A stretch of 64,000 bases of DNA from contig NZ_JAUXZE010000102.1 in NCBI RefSeq assembly GCF_030694085.1, positions 1 through 64,000 on the forward strand. Direction: 5' to 3'. Below the pieces are notes generated by a model. That model saw nothing but the letters and a program-made list of their open reading frames with translations. It had not been told where the DNA came from and did not search any database. Numbering within the stretch: position 1 is the stretch's first letter; each line of letters starts with the position of its first letter. Positions 1-8,215 of the stretch are shown piece by piece. Position numbers and translations under genes: made by a program. The stretch is from Tabrizicola sp. (lineage in GTDB: Bacteria; Pseudomonadota; Alphaproteobacteria; Rhodobacterales; Rhodobacteraceae).

Positions 1-1
1 G

Positions 2-574
2 GGTGCCGCCTGGATCCCGCTCTGGTTCTTCCTGAACCTCTATCTGCAGACCGTGCTGAACCTGTCGGCCTTCGGTTCGGGCCTGGCACTTCTGCCGATG
101 ACGCTGGTCATCATGGTCATGATGGTCCGGCTGACCGGCCCTTTGATCGGCAGGTTCGGCGTCAAGCCGGTCATGGTCACCGGCCTGCTGTCCCTCGCCG
201 TGGCGCTGGCGTTCTTCGCTGGCTTGCCCGCCGACGGCACCTTCGCGGCCAACGTCCTGCCGGTCTCGCTCCTTGCGGCGATCGGTATGTCGCTGGCCTA
301 TATCCCGGTCACGATGACCGGCATGGGTGGAGCGGCCCCGCAGGACACCGGTCTCGCATCAGGCCTGATCAACACGACCTATCAGGTCGGATCAGCCCTA
401 GGCCTTGCGGTGATGGTTTCGTTCGCCGCCTCGATGCAAGGCGAACCCGAGGCGATGCTGGCGGGCTACCAGACAGCCTTCCTGGGCGCCGCCGTGGTTG
501 CCGCGCTGGCCACCCTGGCCTCTCTGGTCTTCGTTCGCGGCGGTGCGGCCGCCGCCGACGTGCCGGTGGGCTGA
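2..574 (+). CDS. MFS efflux transporter, DHA2-like, C-terminal part
   Basis: Only the last 190 or so residues are present; the frame is open from base 2 and the start lies outside the window. The protein is a run of hydrophobic helices separated by short basic loops. The stretch GLINTTYQVGSALGLAVM resembles the conserved late-helix motif of 14-helix EmrB/QacA (DHA2) drug:proton antiporters, so export of a small toxic compound across the inner membrane is the family expectation. The substrate cannot be read from this fragment. It ends in a short Ala-rich cytoplasmic tail. The gene that follows is a small unrelated protein 93 bases away. Confidence 0.8.
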   Translation, partial: GAAWIPLWFFLNLYLQTVLNLSAFGSGLALLPMTLVIMVMMVRLTGPLIGRFGVKPVMVTGLLSLAVALAFFAGLPADGTFAANVLPVSLLAAIGMSLAYIPVTMTGMGGAAPQDTGLASGLINTTYQVGSALGLAVMVSFAASMQGEPEAMLAGYQTAFLGAAVVAALATLASLVFVRGGAAAADVPVG

Positions 575-667
575 ACCAAGATCCCCGTGTCCCTGTCCTG
601 CGGGGCGCGGGGACTTCCCGTCCAAACCCGACAAACACCGATCAACCTCTCACGAAAGGAACATGAC

Positions 668-793
668 ATGCTTACCCAACTCGCCCGCGCCTGGCGCATC
701 TATTCGCACGAAAAAGCCAGGTCCGCACTTGCCATTCGCCTTGGCCCGCACCTGGCCCGTGATATCGGCACCGAAAAGCCAACGGCAACCTAG
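668..793 (+). CDS. Small basic protein, DUF1127-like
   Basis: A 41-residue protein starting MLTQLARAWRIY and containing HLARDIGTE near the end. Its size, the Arg/Ala/Leu-rich amphipathic first half and the RDIG motif resemble DUF1127 (YjiS-like) proteins, short basic proteins common in alphaproteobacteria and linked by published work to RNA and small-RNA turnover. The ATG at 668 sits about 6 bases after GAAAGGA, a good ribosome-binding site. A second ATG five bases upstream is in another frame. Followed by a hairpin at 809-835. The family call is by eye and could be wrong; the reading frame and RBS are clear. Confidence 0.5.
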   Translation: MLTQLARAWRIYSHEKARSALAIRLGPHLARDIGTEKPTAT

Positions 794-808
794 ATCCGAC
801 CGTCCTGC

Positions 809-835
809 GGGGTGCCTTGCAGCCCAGGGCACCCC
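809..835 (+). terminator. Hairpin after the small DUF1127-like gene
   Basis: GGGGTGCC at 809-816 pairs perfectly with GGCACCCC at 828-835, leaving an 11-base loop. It lies 15 bases after the stop of the small gene. No T-run follows, so it is either a weak or Rho-assisted terminator or an mRNA 3'-end stabiliser. Confidence 0.4.
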
Positions 836-975
836 TAACCACAAGACTTGAGGCAGCAATCCTTTCAGCAGTGCCAACCGTCCTTGGTAAAGCGCACTCC
901 GGATTATCCAACTTTCCCGCCGGACAGCTACCCATCATGCTTCATCAAGCAGCGCGAAGGGGACCGGACGCAAAG

Positions 976-1878
976 ATGGACAAGCTTTCTGTCATGCAAG
1001 CCTTCTGCCGCATCGTTGATCGAGGCAACTTTGCGCGGGCGGCAGAGGATCTGGGAGTTTCCGCTACCCTCCTCAGCCGCGAGGTGCGGCTCCTGGAAGA
1101 AAACCTCGGCACCATGCTCATCACCCGCACCACCCGCAGCATGTCGCTGACCCAGGCGGGGCGGGTCCATTACGACGAAGCGAAGGGCATACTAGATGCT
1201 GTCCACCGGGTCGAGGACAACATCCGCGAAAGCGCGCGGGCGGTCGTTGGCCACTTGCAAATCAATGCGCCTTTGTCCTTCGGACAACTCGTGGGAGCCA
1301 TGCTTCCAGCGTTTCTGCGGTGCTATCCCGATCTGCGTGTCAGCCCGACGCTGGATGACCGGGTGATCGACATGGTCGAGGGCGGCTTCGACCTGACCTT
1401 GCGCATCCGTTCCAGTCTGAAGGTCTCTACGCTCCGGGCCCGCAGACTTGGCGTGGTCCGGGTCGGCATTTCGCGGCACCCGGTTGTCTGGCCCGAACGC
1501 GGCACTCCGACGACACCGGCGGACCTCTCGGCGCATGTTGTGGTCGGCTACCTCTTGTCGGAACATTTGACACGCTGGGATCTGCGGGGTCCTGATGGGG
1601 CCTTCTCCCTCGCCGTCGACCCCTGCGCCAGGGTCAGTAGCAGCGTCGTCCTGCGGGACCTGCTGATTGCCGGCTGCGGCCTTGGCACGCTGCCCGACTT
1701 CATTTCCCGCGCGCCCGAGGTCTCAGGCGCGCTTCAGCGTGTCCTGCACCGGTTCGAACTCCCGCCGCGCGAGATCTGGGCGATCTCTACAGTAGGCCCT
1801 TCCAAGCACCTGCGGATCGCCGCCTTCCTCGACCATCTTGAACAGGCACTGGCCCGGGAACTCCCCCCTTCGGTGTAA
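976..1878 (+). CDS. LysR-family transcriptional regulator
   Basis: A 300-residue LysR-type regulator. Residues 1-60 (MDKLSVMQAFCRIVDRGNFA, then a helix with SATLLSREVRLLEENLG) form the winged helix-turn-helix; the remainder is the periplasmic-binding-protein-like effector domain. The frame stays open upstream, but ATG at 976 gives the canonical LysR N-terminus. The likely target is unclear: upstream are an efflux gene and the small protein, downstream is a truncated wrbA. The effector domain contains APLSFGQLVGAMLPAFL, a pattern seen in DhcR/AaeR-like members. No autogenous operator was identified. Confidence 0.85.
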   Translation: MDKLSVMQAFCRIVDRGNFARAAEDLGVSATLLSREVRLLEENLGTMLITRTTRSMSLTQAGRVHYDEAKGILDAVHRVEDNIRESARAVVGHLQINAPLSFGQLVGAMLPAFLRCYPDLRVSPTLDDRVIDMVEGGFDLTLRIRSSLKVSTLRARRLGVVRVGISRHPVVWPERGTPTTPADLSAHVVVGYLLSEHLTRWDLRGPDGAFSLAVDPCARVSSSVVLRDLLIAGCGLGTLPDFISRAPEVSGALQRVLHRFELPPREIWAISTVGPSKHLRIAAFLDHLEQALARELPPSV

Positions 1879-1963
1879 AGTCTGACTTGCGCTGCGAGGG
1901 GTATTTCCCGCTACCCCCAGCATCGATCTTACGGGCAGAGAAACCCCTGCTAGTCAGGATCAG

Positions 1964-2371
1964 ATGACCCGCATACTCGTGCTTTACTATTCCAGCTACG
2001 GCCATGTCCTGATCCTAGCCGACGCCGTGGCCGAAGGCGCCCGGACCGGGCCTGGAGCCGCGGTCGACCTCCGTCGCATCCCAGAAACGGTGCCGGCGGA
2101 CATCCGCAAGAGTGCTGGCTTTGTCGAGGATGACGCCCCGGCTGCCAGCCCGGCCAATCTTGCCGATTATTACGGCATCCTGTTCGGCACACCGACCCGG
2201 TTTGGCCTGATGGCCGGGCAGGTGAAGCAGTTCATCGATCAGGCGGGCGGCCTCTGGATGCGCAACGAGCTGGTCGGCAAGGTCGCCGGGGTGTTCGTCT
2301 CGACCGGCTCGCAGCATGGCGGACACGAGGCCACGATGCAGCTCCAGTCGCCGACGGCTGAGCCGATGTGA
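1964..2371 (+). pseudogene. WrbA-like NAD(P)H:quinone oxidoreductase, 3'-truncated
   Basis: The first 125 residues match flavodoxin-fold WrbA proteins: VLYYSSYGHVLILADAVAEG is the FMN phosphate loop and GTPTRFGLMAGQVKQFIDQ plus STGSQHGGHEAT are WrbA signatures. WrbA proteins are normally near 200 residues. Here similarity stops at about base 2336, after GHEAT, and ten unrelated residues lead to a stop. The missing third includes the C-terminal FMN/dimer region, so the product is probably inactive. The break coincides with a remnant of a TauE/SafE gene on the other strand, which points to a deletion or recombination scar. Confidence 0.75.
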
Positions 2372-2490
2372 TAGTGCCACGCCGAACCGCGTCGTCAGAA
2401 GCGAGGTCGGGATCGTCAAGGTAAAGGTTGCCAGCGAAACGAAGCCGATCGCGTCCGTATTCTGGAACAAGGCCGGCCGGCCGGCTGGAG
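2339..2490 (-). pseudogene. TauE/SafE-family permease, C-terminal remnant
   Basis: Read on the minus strand, about 50 codons give a transmembrane segment (GFVSLATFTLTIPTSLLTTR) followed by FGVALSHRLSRRRLEL. This looks like the last helix pair of TauE/SafE sulfite/organosulfonate exporters, where a small residue-rich helix is followed by GARLAHRLSRRRL. It has no start, no stop of its own, and runs straight into antisense wrbA sequence. It is best read as the leftover 3' part of a deleted permease gene. The family call is mine by pattern and needs a profile search. Confidence 0.5.
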
Positions 2491-2497
2491 TTGGCTG

Positions 2498-3202
2498 ATG
2501 AATACCCCTGACAAGGCATTGAACGATACGCGCAACCTGTCCGAACAGCCGCATGAGCGCATCCGGCGCGACCTTCTGAATGGCGAGCTGTTCCCCGGCG
2601 AAAAGTTGCAGATCGAGGCGATCTCCGACCGCTATGGCATCGGCATCGCCCCCGTGCGCGAGGCGTTGAGCCGCCTGTCTTCGGAAGGGCTGGTTGAACG
2701 CAAGAGCCAGCGCGGCTTCTTCGTGGCCGAAATCTCGATGACTTCGCTGGAAGAGCTGGTCCAGACTCGGATCTGGCTGGAAACTCTTGCCCTGCGCGAA
2801 GCGATCAAGAACGCGACCGAAGACTGGGAGGAACAGCTGGTGCTTGCCTATCACCGTCTGGCGCGCACCAACCGCCGCATGCCCGCCGAGGCGGGCCGCG
2901 AAATCTGGGAAGAATGGGAGCAGCGCCTCAAAGAATTCCATATGCTGCTGCTCGACCGTTGTGGGTCCAGCTGGTTTCTCGGTTTCTGCTCGACCATCAT
3001 GGATCAGGCGGTTCGCTATCGCAAACCGTCAATGAACGTGCACCCCAGTCTCCTGCGTCGCGAGGGTGCCGCGGCCGAACACCAGGCACTTTTGAACGCA
3101 GTCATCGACCGGGACGCCGATGGAGCATGTCTGCTTCTTGCGGATCACTACAATACGACGCTCGAAGGATTGCGTGCGGTTATCGAGCCCGGCCAGCAGT
3201 GA
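2498..3202 (+). CDS. GntR-family regulator, FadR/FCD subfamily
   Basis: A 234-residue protein. The N-terminal winged helix (about residues 20-80: IRRDLLNGELFPGEKL, GIAPVREALSRLSSEGLVE) is typical GntR. The C-terminal all-helical FCD domain carries the spaced acidic/His positions (FHMLLLDR, AEHQALLNAVIDRD, LADHY) that bind a metal and an organic-acid ligand in this subfamily. It converges on the SDR that ends the polyamine-type operon at 3343-8116, so it may sense a metabolite of that pathway, though the sequence does not prove it. The start at 2498 lies at the edge of the wrbA/TauE scar, so its original promoter may have been altered. Confidence 0.88.
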   Translation: MNTPDKALNDTRNLSEQPHERIRRDLLNGELFPGEKLQIEAISDRYGIGIAPVREALSRLSSEGLVERKSQRGFFVAEISMTSLEELVQTRIWLETLALREAIKNATEDWEEQLVLAYHRLARTNRRMPAEAGREIWEEWEQRLKEFHMLLLDRCGSSWFLGFCSTIMDQAVRYRKPSMNVHPSLLRREGAAAEHQALLNAVIDRDADGACLLLADHYNTTLEGLRAVIEPGQQ

Positions 3203-3342
3203 CTAATTCTGAGAAGAGCTGACCTCGCTCCAACCGCGACGAATGGGCACCAAGGTCTAAGCTCGTTGCTCCGTCCGTCTTGGACGCAGTGGCTTGATGC
3301 GGTCACATGTGCCGCCTTATCGAGCGCTTTTCAGTTCTGGAC

Positions 3343-4122
3343 TCAGATGCACTCGGCTCCGTCGAGCACCAATGCATGACCTGTCATGAAGGACGACTGA
3401 TCCGAGGCTAGGAACACGATTCCGCGGGCGATTTCTTCAGCGGTGCCCCAGCGGCCCATCGGGATGTTCCGCGTAACATAGTCCTCCAGCGCGCCGCGGC
3501 CGCCCATCTGGCGCTCGAACCCGTCGTTGAAAGGGGTGTCGACGAACCCGGGGCAGAGTGCATTGCAGCGCACGTTGTGGCTTGCATAGTCGACCGCCAT
3601 CTGTCGGGTCATGGCGATGACCGCGTGCTTGGTTGTGGCGTATGCGATCATCTCGCGGTCGAACTGCACGCCCGAGTTCGACGAGGTGATGATGATCGAC
3701 CCCTTGCCTTGCGCGGTCATCACCGGCATTGCCGCCCGGGCCGCCACGAAGTGCGACCGGACGTTCAGGCGCCACGAGGCGTCCATCTGGTCGGGAGTGA
3801 CCTGGTCCAGACGGCCTGGGATCTGGATGCCGGCATGCGAGTGCAGGATGTCCAAGCGTCCGTGCCGGGTTGCGGCACCTGTAATCTCGGCGGTCAGAGC
3901 AGCATCGTCGCTTACGTCGACCGCGCGGGCTTCAGCCTTGCCACCGGTCTGCGCGATCTCTTCCGTCACGGCCCGCGCGCGGTCGCTGTCACGATCAGTC
4001 ACGATGACAAGCGCACCTTCTGCAGCCATGGCTATTGCACCCGCCCGGCCAATGCCCGATCCCGCGCCGGTCACGAAGGCCACGCGATCTTCGAGCAGCA
4101 TCTTGGAACGCATTGACATCAT
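3343..4122 (-). CDS. Short-chain dehydrogenase/reductase (SDR)
   Basis: A 259-residue classical SDR. It has the Rossmann motif TGAGSGIGRAGA near the N-terminus, an acidic TDRD after beta-2 that favours NAD(H), HSHAG in place of the usual NNAG, SSNSG, and catalytic YATTK. The C-terminal SFMTGHALVLDGA is the usual SDR ending. It overlaps the upstream permease gene by four bases (ATGA), so it is translationally coupled as the last gene of the ABC transporter operon. The likely role is oxidation of an alcohol or amino-alcohol made from the imported substrate; the substrate is unknown. Confidence 0.85.
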   Translation of the reverse strand: MMSMRSKMLLEDRVAFVTGAGSGIGRAGAIAMAAEGALVIVTDRDSDRARAVTEEIAQTGGKAEARAVDVSDDAALTAEITGAATRHGRLDILHSHAGIQIPGRLDQVTPDQMDASWRLNVRSHFVAARAAMPVMTAQGKGSIIITSSNSGVQFDREMIAYATTKHAVIAMTRQMAVDYASHNVRCNALCPGFVDTPFNDGFERQMGGRGALEDYVTRNIPMGRWGTAEEIARGIVFLASDQSSFMTGHALVLDGAECI

Positions 4123-4934
4123 CCCGCCTTCCGTCCGCGCTGCAGGATCGCCTGTGCCGCGACAAGAAGCAGAAGGGACACCCCCAGGACCATCGTGCCG
4201 ATGGCATTGATCTCGGGTGTGACCCCACGGCGGATCGAGGAAAAGACGTAAATTGGCAGCGTGGTCTGCGATCCCGCAACGAAGAAGGCGATGATGAAGT
4301 CGTCGAAGCTGAAGGTGAAGGCCAGCAGGAACCCGGCAAGGATGCCGGGGAAAATCTGCGGCAGCGTCACCTGCCGGAACGTGCCCCAGGGCGTCGCACC
4401 CAGGTCGGCCGAGGCCTCGATCAGGCTGCGGTCCATGCCCGCCATCCGGGCGCGGACGATGATGATGACCAGCGCCATCGCGAACAGCCCATGCGCCGCG
4501 ATCAGCGAGCCGTACCCGAGCGTAAGCTTTGGGGCGGCGTCGGCCAGCGGCCAGATCGCCGCCAGAATCGGGTTCAGCCAGTCAAAGACCGTGACGAGGG
4601 CGATCAGCGTTGCGATGCCGATCACGATTCCGGGCACCATGACGGCGATGTAGATCAGCGCGTCGAAGGCCAGGCGCAGCCGTCCCCTCACCGATTGCAG
4701 CGCCATTGCGGCCATCGTGCCGAAGAGGGTGGCCAGCACGGCCGAGCTTAGCGCCACGGTCAGACTGGTGGTCAGCGCGTCCATGACGAAGGGGTTGGAC
4801 AGCGCCTTTCCGTACCACTGGGTCGAAAAGCCCTGGAACTGCGAGGCGTGGCGTCCGGCGTTGAAGCTGAACAGCGCGATGATCCCGATCGGGATGTACA
4901 GGAACAGATAGACGGCAAGCGCATAGATCCGCAT
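4119..4934 (-). CDS. ABC transporter permease, PotC-like
   Basis: A 271-residue inner-membrane permease with six predicted helices and the binding-protein-dependent transport loop (EASADLGATPWGTFRQVTLP), which docks on the ATPase. Sequence order and length match PotC of spermidine/putrescine importers. RBS GGGGGGA lies a few bases before the ATG at 4934. It follows the potB-like gene by ten bases and is coupled to the SDR downstream. Polyamine specificity is inferred only from family; many Rhodobacteraceae PotABCD-like systems import other cations. Confidence 0.9.
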   Translation of the reverse strand: MRIYALAVYLFLYIPIGIIALFSFNAGRHASQFQGFSTQWYGKALSNPFVMDALTTSLTVALSSAVLATLFGTMAAMALQSVRGRLRLAFDALIYIAVMVPGIVIGIATLIALVTVFDWLNPILAAIWPLADAAPKLTLGYGSLIAAHGLFAMALVIIIVRARMAGMDRSLIEASADLGATPWGTFRQVTLPQIFPGILAGFLLAFTFSFDDFIIAFFVAGSQTTLPIYVFSSIRRGVTPEINAIGTMVLGVSLLLLVAAQAILQRGRKAG

Positions 4935-4944
4935 GGTTCCCCCC

Positions 4945-5799
4945 TTACATCAACGAGACATCGTCGCGCCCGCCCGCCCAGCGGCGGGTGAAGTGCAGAT
5001 AGGCCGCGACGGTGACCAGCATCACCAGCACCAGCGCCACCGCGACGGCCGAGCCGAAGGCCCAGTTCCGCGACTGCAGGAACAGGTCGACCAGTGCATT
5101 GCCGATGAAGAAGACCTTGCCACCCCCCAGCATGGCCGGGATCAGGAACTCGCCCATCAACAGGATGAAGACCAGCATGCAGCCCGTCGCGACACCCGGC
5201 ATCGACAGGGGCAGCGTGACCTGCAGGAAGCTGCGCCAGGGCGGGCTGCCAAGGTCCGAGGACGCTTCGAGCAGACGCTTGTCCAGCCGCTCCAGCGCCA
5301 CATAGATCGGGAACACCATCAGCGGCAGATAGCCGTAGACGATGCCGACCAGCACCGCGAAGGGGGTATTGATCAGGCGCGGGTTGCCAAGCCCCAGGGC
5401 GTTCAAGAGTGAGGGGATACCCTGCCCGCCCAGTAGGTAGATCCAGGCATAGCTTCGGATCAGGATCGAGGTCCAGAACGGCACGATCACCAGGATCAGC
5501 AGCACCGTCCGCCATCTGGGCGAGGTCCGCAGCGCCAGGAAGTAGGCCAGCGGATAGGCGATCAGCAGGCAGATCAGCGTGCCAAGCGGCGCCAGGATCA
5601 GCGTGTTCTTGAACGCGGCCCAGCGGGCACCGAGGTTCAGGAAATTATCGAAGGTGAAGGCGGGCACATAGCCGCCCGCCGCCCCCCGTTCGCCAAAGGA
5701 AAACACGAAGACGACGATCAGCGGCAGGACCAGCATGCACAGGAACCATGCCCCGGCGGGGGCAAGGAACAGCCATGTCTTCAGGTCCCGCCGCTGCAT
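4945..5799 (-). CDS. ABC transporter permease, PotB-like
   Basis: A 284-residue permease. The first helix (LFLAPAGAWFLCMLVLPLIV) and the EAA loop LLEASSDLGSPPWRSFLQVT are typical of PotB. It forms the membrane heterodimer with the PotC-like protein encoded 10 bases downstream. Its start is four bases after the stop of the binding-protein gene. The product acts in the inner membrane as half of the importer channel. Confidence 0.9.
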   Translation of the reverse strand: MQRRDLKTWLFLAPAGAWFLCMLVLPLIVVFVFSFGERGAAGGYVPAFTFDNFLNLGARWAAFKNTLILAPLGTLICLLIAYPLAYFLALRTSPRWRTVLLILVIVPFWTSILIRSYAWIYLLGGQGIPSLLNALGLGNPRLINTPFAVLVGIVYGYLPLMVFPIYVALERLDKRLLEASSDLGSPPWRSFLQVTLPLSMPGVATGCMLVFILLMGEFLIPAMLGGGKVFFIGNALVDLFLQSRNWAFGSAVAVALVLVMLVTVAAYLHFTRRWAGGRDDVSLM

Positions 5800-5803
5800 G
5801 GGA

Positions 5804-6964
5804 TCAGGCCGACTTGAAGCGCGCCATCAACTCGGCGCGGTTCGGGTCGGTCAGCGTCACCGCCGCACCGAATTCCAGCGCCGACAAGAGGTCGGCGGCG
5901 GGATACATGATCGGGTCGTTCAGCATCTCGGGCGGCAGGATCGCGTTCACCCGCGCATCCGCCACCGGATAGCCGTGGAACGCCACTTCCTTCGCGTTCA
6001 CCTCGGGCGCGAGCAGGTAGTTGATCAGCGCATAGGCCGCGTCCCGGTGCGGTGCGCCCTTCGGGATGGCGAAGAAGTCGGACCAAAGCTCGCCGCCTTC
6101 CTTGCCCAGCACATAGTCGATCTCGGGCATGTCGCGGTGCAACTGCAACCCGTCGCCGGTCCAGGCGATCGACATCCAGGCATCGCCCGACCGCATCGAC
6201 GGCTGGTAGTCGGAGTTGATGGCAAAGAGATGCGGCTTGGCGTCAATCAGCAGCTTCTCGGCCTCGGCCAGTTCGGCCGGATCGACCGAGTTGAAGGAAT
6301 AGCCGAAGTATTTCAGCGCGTTGCCGATGGTGGTCAGCTGATAGTCATGCACCATGGTCCGGCCCGAGAACTCGGCCATGGTCATGTCCCAGAATTCCTT
6401 CCAGGTCGTCGGCTTCGGCAGGCCGCCCAGGTTCGCCGTGTTCACCACAAAGCCCGTGGTGCCCCAGTTGCGCGGGACGGCATAGACCGTGCCATTCACC
6501 GTGCCCGCGTCCGCAAAGCGCGCATCGAAACTTGCCGCGTCGTAGTTCGGCAGCATCGACAGGTCCAAGGGCTCGATCAGGTCTTCGTCGACATAGGTGG
6601 TGATGGTGTAGTTGGTCGGCACGAACACATCCCAGCCCGAGCCGCCGGCCTGAAGCTTGGCCAGCATCTCCTCATTCGATCCGAAGACGTTCAGGTCGAC
6701 CGCCGCCCCGGTTTCCGCCGTGAAGGCGTCGAAGTTGGCCGGGTCGTGATAGTTCGGCCAGCTTGCCACCACCACCCGGTCGCCGATCGAGCCTTGCGCA
6801 TGGGCGGCCCCACGCAGCCCCGGCACCGCGGTTCCCAGCACGCTGGTCGCCAGCCCCAGGCCCGTCACGCCAAGGAAGTGCCGCCGCGTCACCGAGCCTT
6901 TCTTGTAGCGATAAAGCTCTGCCATGAACTTCTCGCGCGAGAGGAAGTCATTCCGGTCTGTCAT
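5804..6964 (-). CDS. Periplasmic substrate-binding protein, PotD-like
   Basis: A 386-residue extracytoplasmic solute-binding protein (family 1, PotD/PotF type). It carries a twin-arginine-like leader (TRRHFLGVTGLGLATSV, cleavage after AHA near residue 56), so export may be by Tat. The mature domain begins VVVASWPNYHDPANFDAFTAETG, the usual PotD opening, and contains GSGWDVFVPTNY and VPRNWGTTGFVVN, substrate-cleft regions. It lies between the ATPase and the permeases in one operon. Polyamine or a related amine is the family expectation; the actual ligand is not evident. Confidence 0.9.
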   Translation of the reverse strand: MTDRNDFLSREKFMAELYRYKKGSVTRRHFLGVTGLGLATSVLGTAVPGLRGAAHAQGSIGDRVVVASWPNYHDPANFDAFTAETGAAVDLNVFGSNEEMLAKLQAGGSGWDVFVPTNYTITTYVDEDLIEPLDLSMLPNYDAASFDARFADAGTVNGTVYAVPRNWGTTGFVVNTANLGGLPKPTTWKEFWDMTMAEFSGRTMVHDYQLTTIGNALKYFGYSFNSVDPAELAEAEKLLIDAKPHLFAINSDYQPSMRSGDAWMSIAWTGDGLQLHRDMPEIDYVLGKEGGELWSDFFAIPKGAPHRDAAYALINYLLAPEVNAKEVAFHGYPVADARVNAILPPEMLNDPIMYPAADLLSALEFGAAVTLTDPNRAELMARFKSA

Positions 6965-6994
6965 GGTGATTCTCCCAGTTGCTTCGTTCGTGTT

Positions 6995-8116
6995 TCAATC
7001 GTCCGACAGGATCAGCGCGGCCCCGTCCGTCCATGAGGCAAAGGCCTGATCCCCCGGTTCGAACCCGCCTTCGCTGGCTTCGGCCTGACGCGAGACCAGC
7101 ACCAGGAAGTCGCCCAGATCGATGTTGCGGACGAGGTATTCGGTGTGTTCGCCCAGAAAGATGCGGTTGATGACCTCGACCGGCACGGTCTGGCCGGCGG
7201 TCTCGCGGGACAGCGCGATCTGCTCGGGGCGCAGGCTGGCCGTGGCGGTCTGCCCCACGGCGATATCCACCGGGGCCACGCCAGCTATCTGCCGACCGGC
7301 GGCCACTGCAAGCTCGGTCCGTCCGGCTGCAACCTTGGTCACCTTTCCGGCGAAGAAGTTCGATTTCCCGACAAAATCGGCCACATATCGGGTGGTCGGC
7401 CGGTCATAAAGCTCACGCGGACTGCCTACCTGGACGATCCGCCCGCCCCGCATGATGCAGATGCGGTCAGACATTGACAGCGCCTCTTCCTGGTCATGGG
7501 TGACAAGGATGAAGGTGATGCCCAGCTGCCGCTGCAGGGTCTGAAGCTCGATCTGCATCTCGCGACGCAGTTTCTTGTCCAGGGCCGCCATCGGTTCGTC
7601 TAACAGCAGAAGCTTCGGCTGGTTCACGATCGCGCGGGCAAGCGCCACGCGCTGCTGCTGTCCACCCGACATTTCCCATATCCGTCGCGGGCCGAAGCCG
7701 GGCATACGCACGGTCTCCAACGCCTGGTCGACCGCGCGGGCGATCTCGGTCTCGGGCGGGCGGGGGCGGCGCTGGCGCAGGCCATAGCCGATGTTCTGCG
7801 CCACGGTCAGGTGCGGGAACAGCGCATAGTGCTGAAAGACCATGTTCACCGGGCGCTGATGCGGTGGCACATCGTTAACCCGCTGCCCGTCCAATAGGAT
7901 GTCTCCCGAGGTCGGCGTCTCGAACCCCGCCAGCATCCGCAACGCGGTCGTCTTGCCACAGCCAGAGGGGCCGAGGAACGACAAGAACTCTCCTCGACGG
8001 ATCGCTAGGTTCAAACCCTCTGCCGCGACCACAGCGCCATAATGTTTGCTCGCCCCGCGAAGTTCCGCGATCGGGGCAGCTTGCGTTTCGGAAAAAGGTT
8101 TCAGGTTGCTTTCCAT
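6995..8116 (-). CDS. ABC transporter ATP-binding protein, PotA-like
   Basis: A 373-residue ATPase, first gene of the operon. Walker A is GPSGCGKTT, the Q-loop VFQHYALFPHLTV, signature MSGGQQQRVALARA, Walker B LLLLDEPMAALD and the switch HDQEEALS. The last 110 residues form the TOBE regulatory domain. The frame stays open another 103 codons upstream, but that part overlaps the divergent LuxR gene and looks non-coding; ATG at 8116 gives the normal PotA length. The binding-protein gene begins 30 bases downstream. Confidence 0.92.
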   Translation of the reverse strand: MESNLKPFSETQAAPIAELRGASKHYGAVVAAEGLNLAIRRGEFLSFLGPSGCGKTTALRMLAGFETPTSGDILLDGQRVNDVPPHQRPVNMVFQHYALFPHLTVAQNIGYGLRQRRPRPPETEIARAVDQALETVRMPGFGPRRIWEMSGGQQQRVALARAIVNQPKLLLLDEPMAALDKKLRREMQIELQTLQRQLGITFILVTHDQEEALSMSDRICIMRGGRIVQVGSPRELYDRPTTRYVADFVGKSNFFAGKVTKVAAGRTELAVAAGRQIAGVAPVDIAVGQTATASLRPEQIALSRETAGQTVPVEVINRIFLGEHTEYLVRNIDLGDFLVLVSRQAEASEGGFEPGDQAFASWTDGAALILSDD

Positions 8117-8215
8117 CGAACGGTGTATATGCCTTGAATCCAGGTTCACCGTAGGAACGACACCATTCGATGTATATACCACAAATTGCATACTTGGACG
8201 GTGCATGGTGGCAAG
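8117..8215. promoter_or_regulatory. Divergent promoter region, potA-like operon / luxR-type gene
   Basis: This 99-base intergenic stretch separates the two divergent starts. It contains two direct copies of TGTATAT, at 8124-8130 and 8171-8177, the second within the palindrome GTATATAC. Each copy is preceded by CCAT plus a CGA-rich stretch, so the two half-regions look duplicated. They could be binding sites for the neighbouring LuxR-type protein. No -35/-10 pair stands out. Confidence 0.4.

Noticed and set aside
5735..7036. A 433-codon plus-strand open frame over the potD-like gene
   Set aside because: Antisense to a complete binding protein with signal peptide; no start signal and Arg/His-rich composition.
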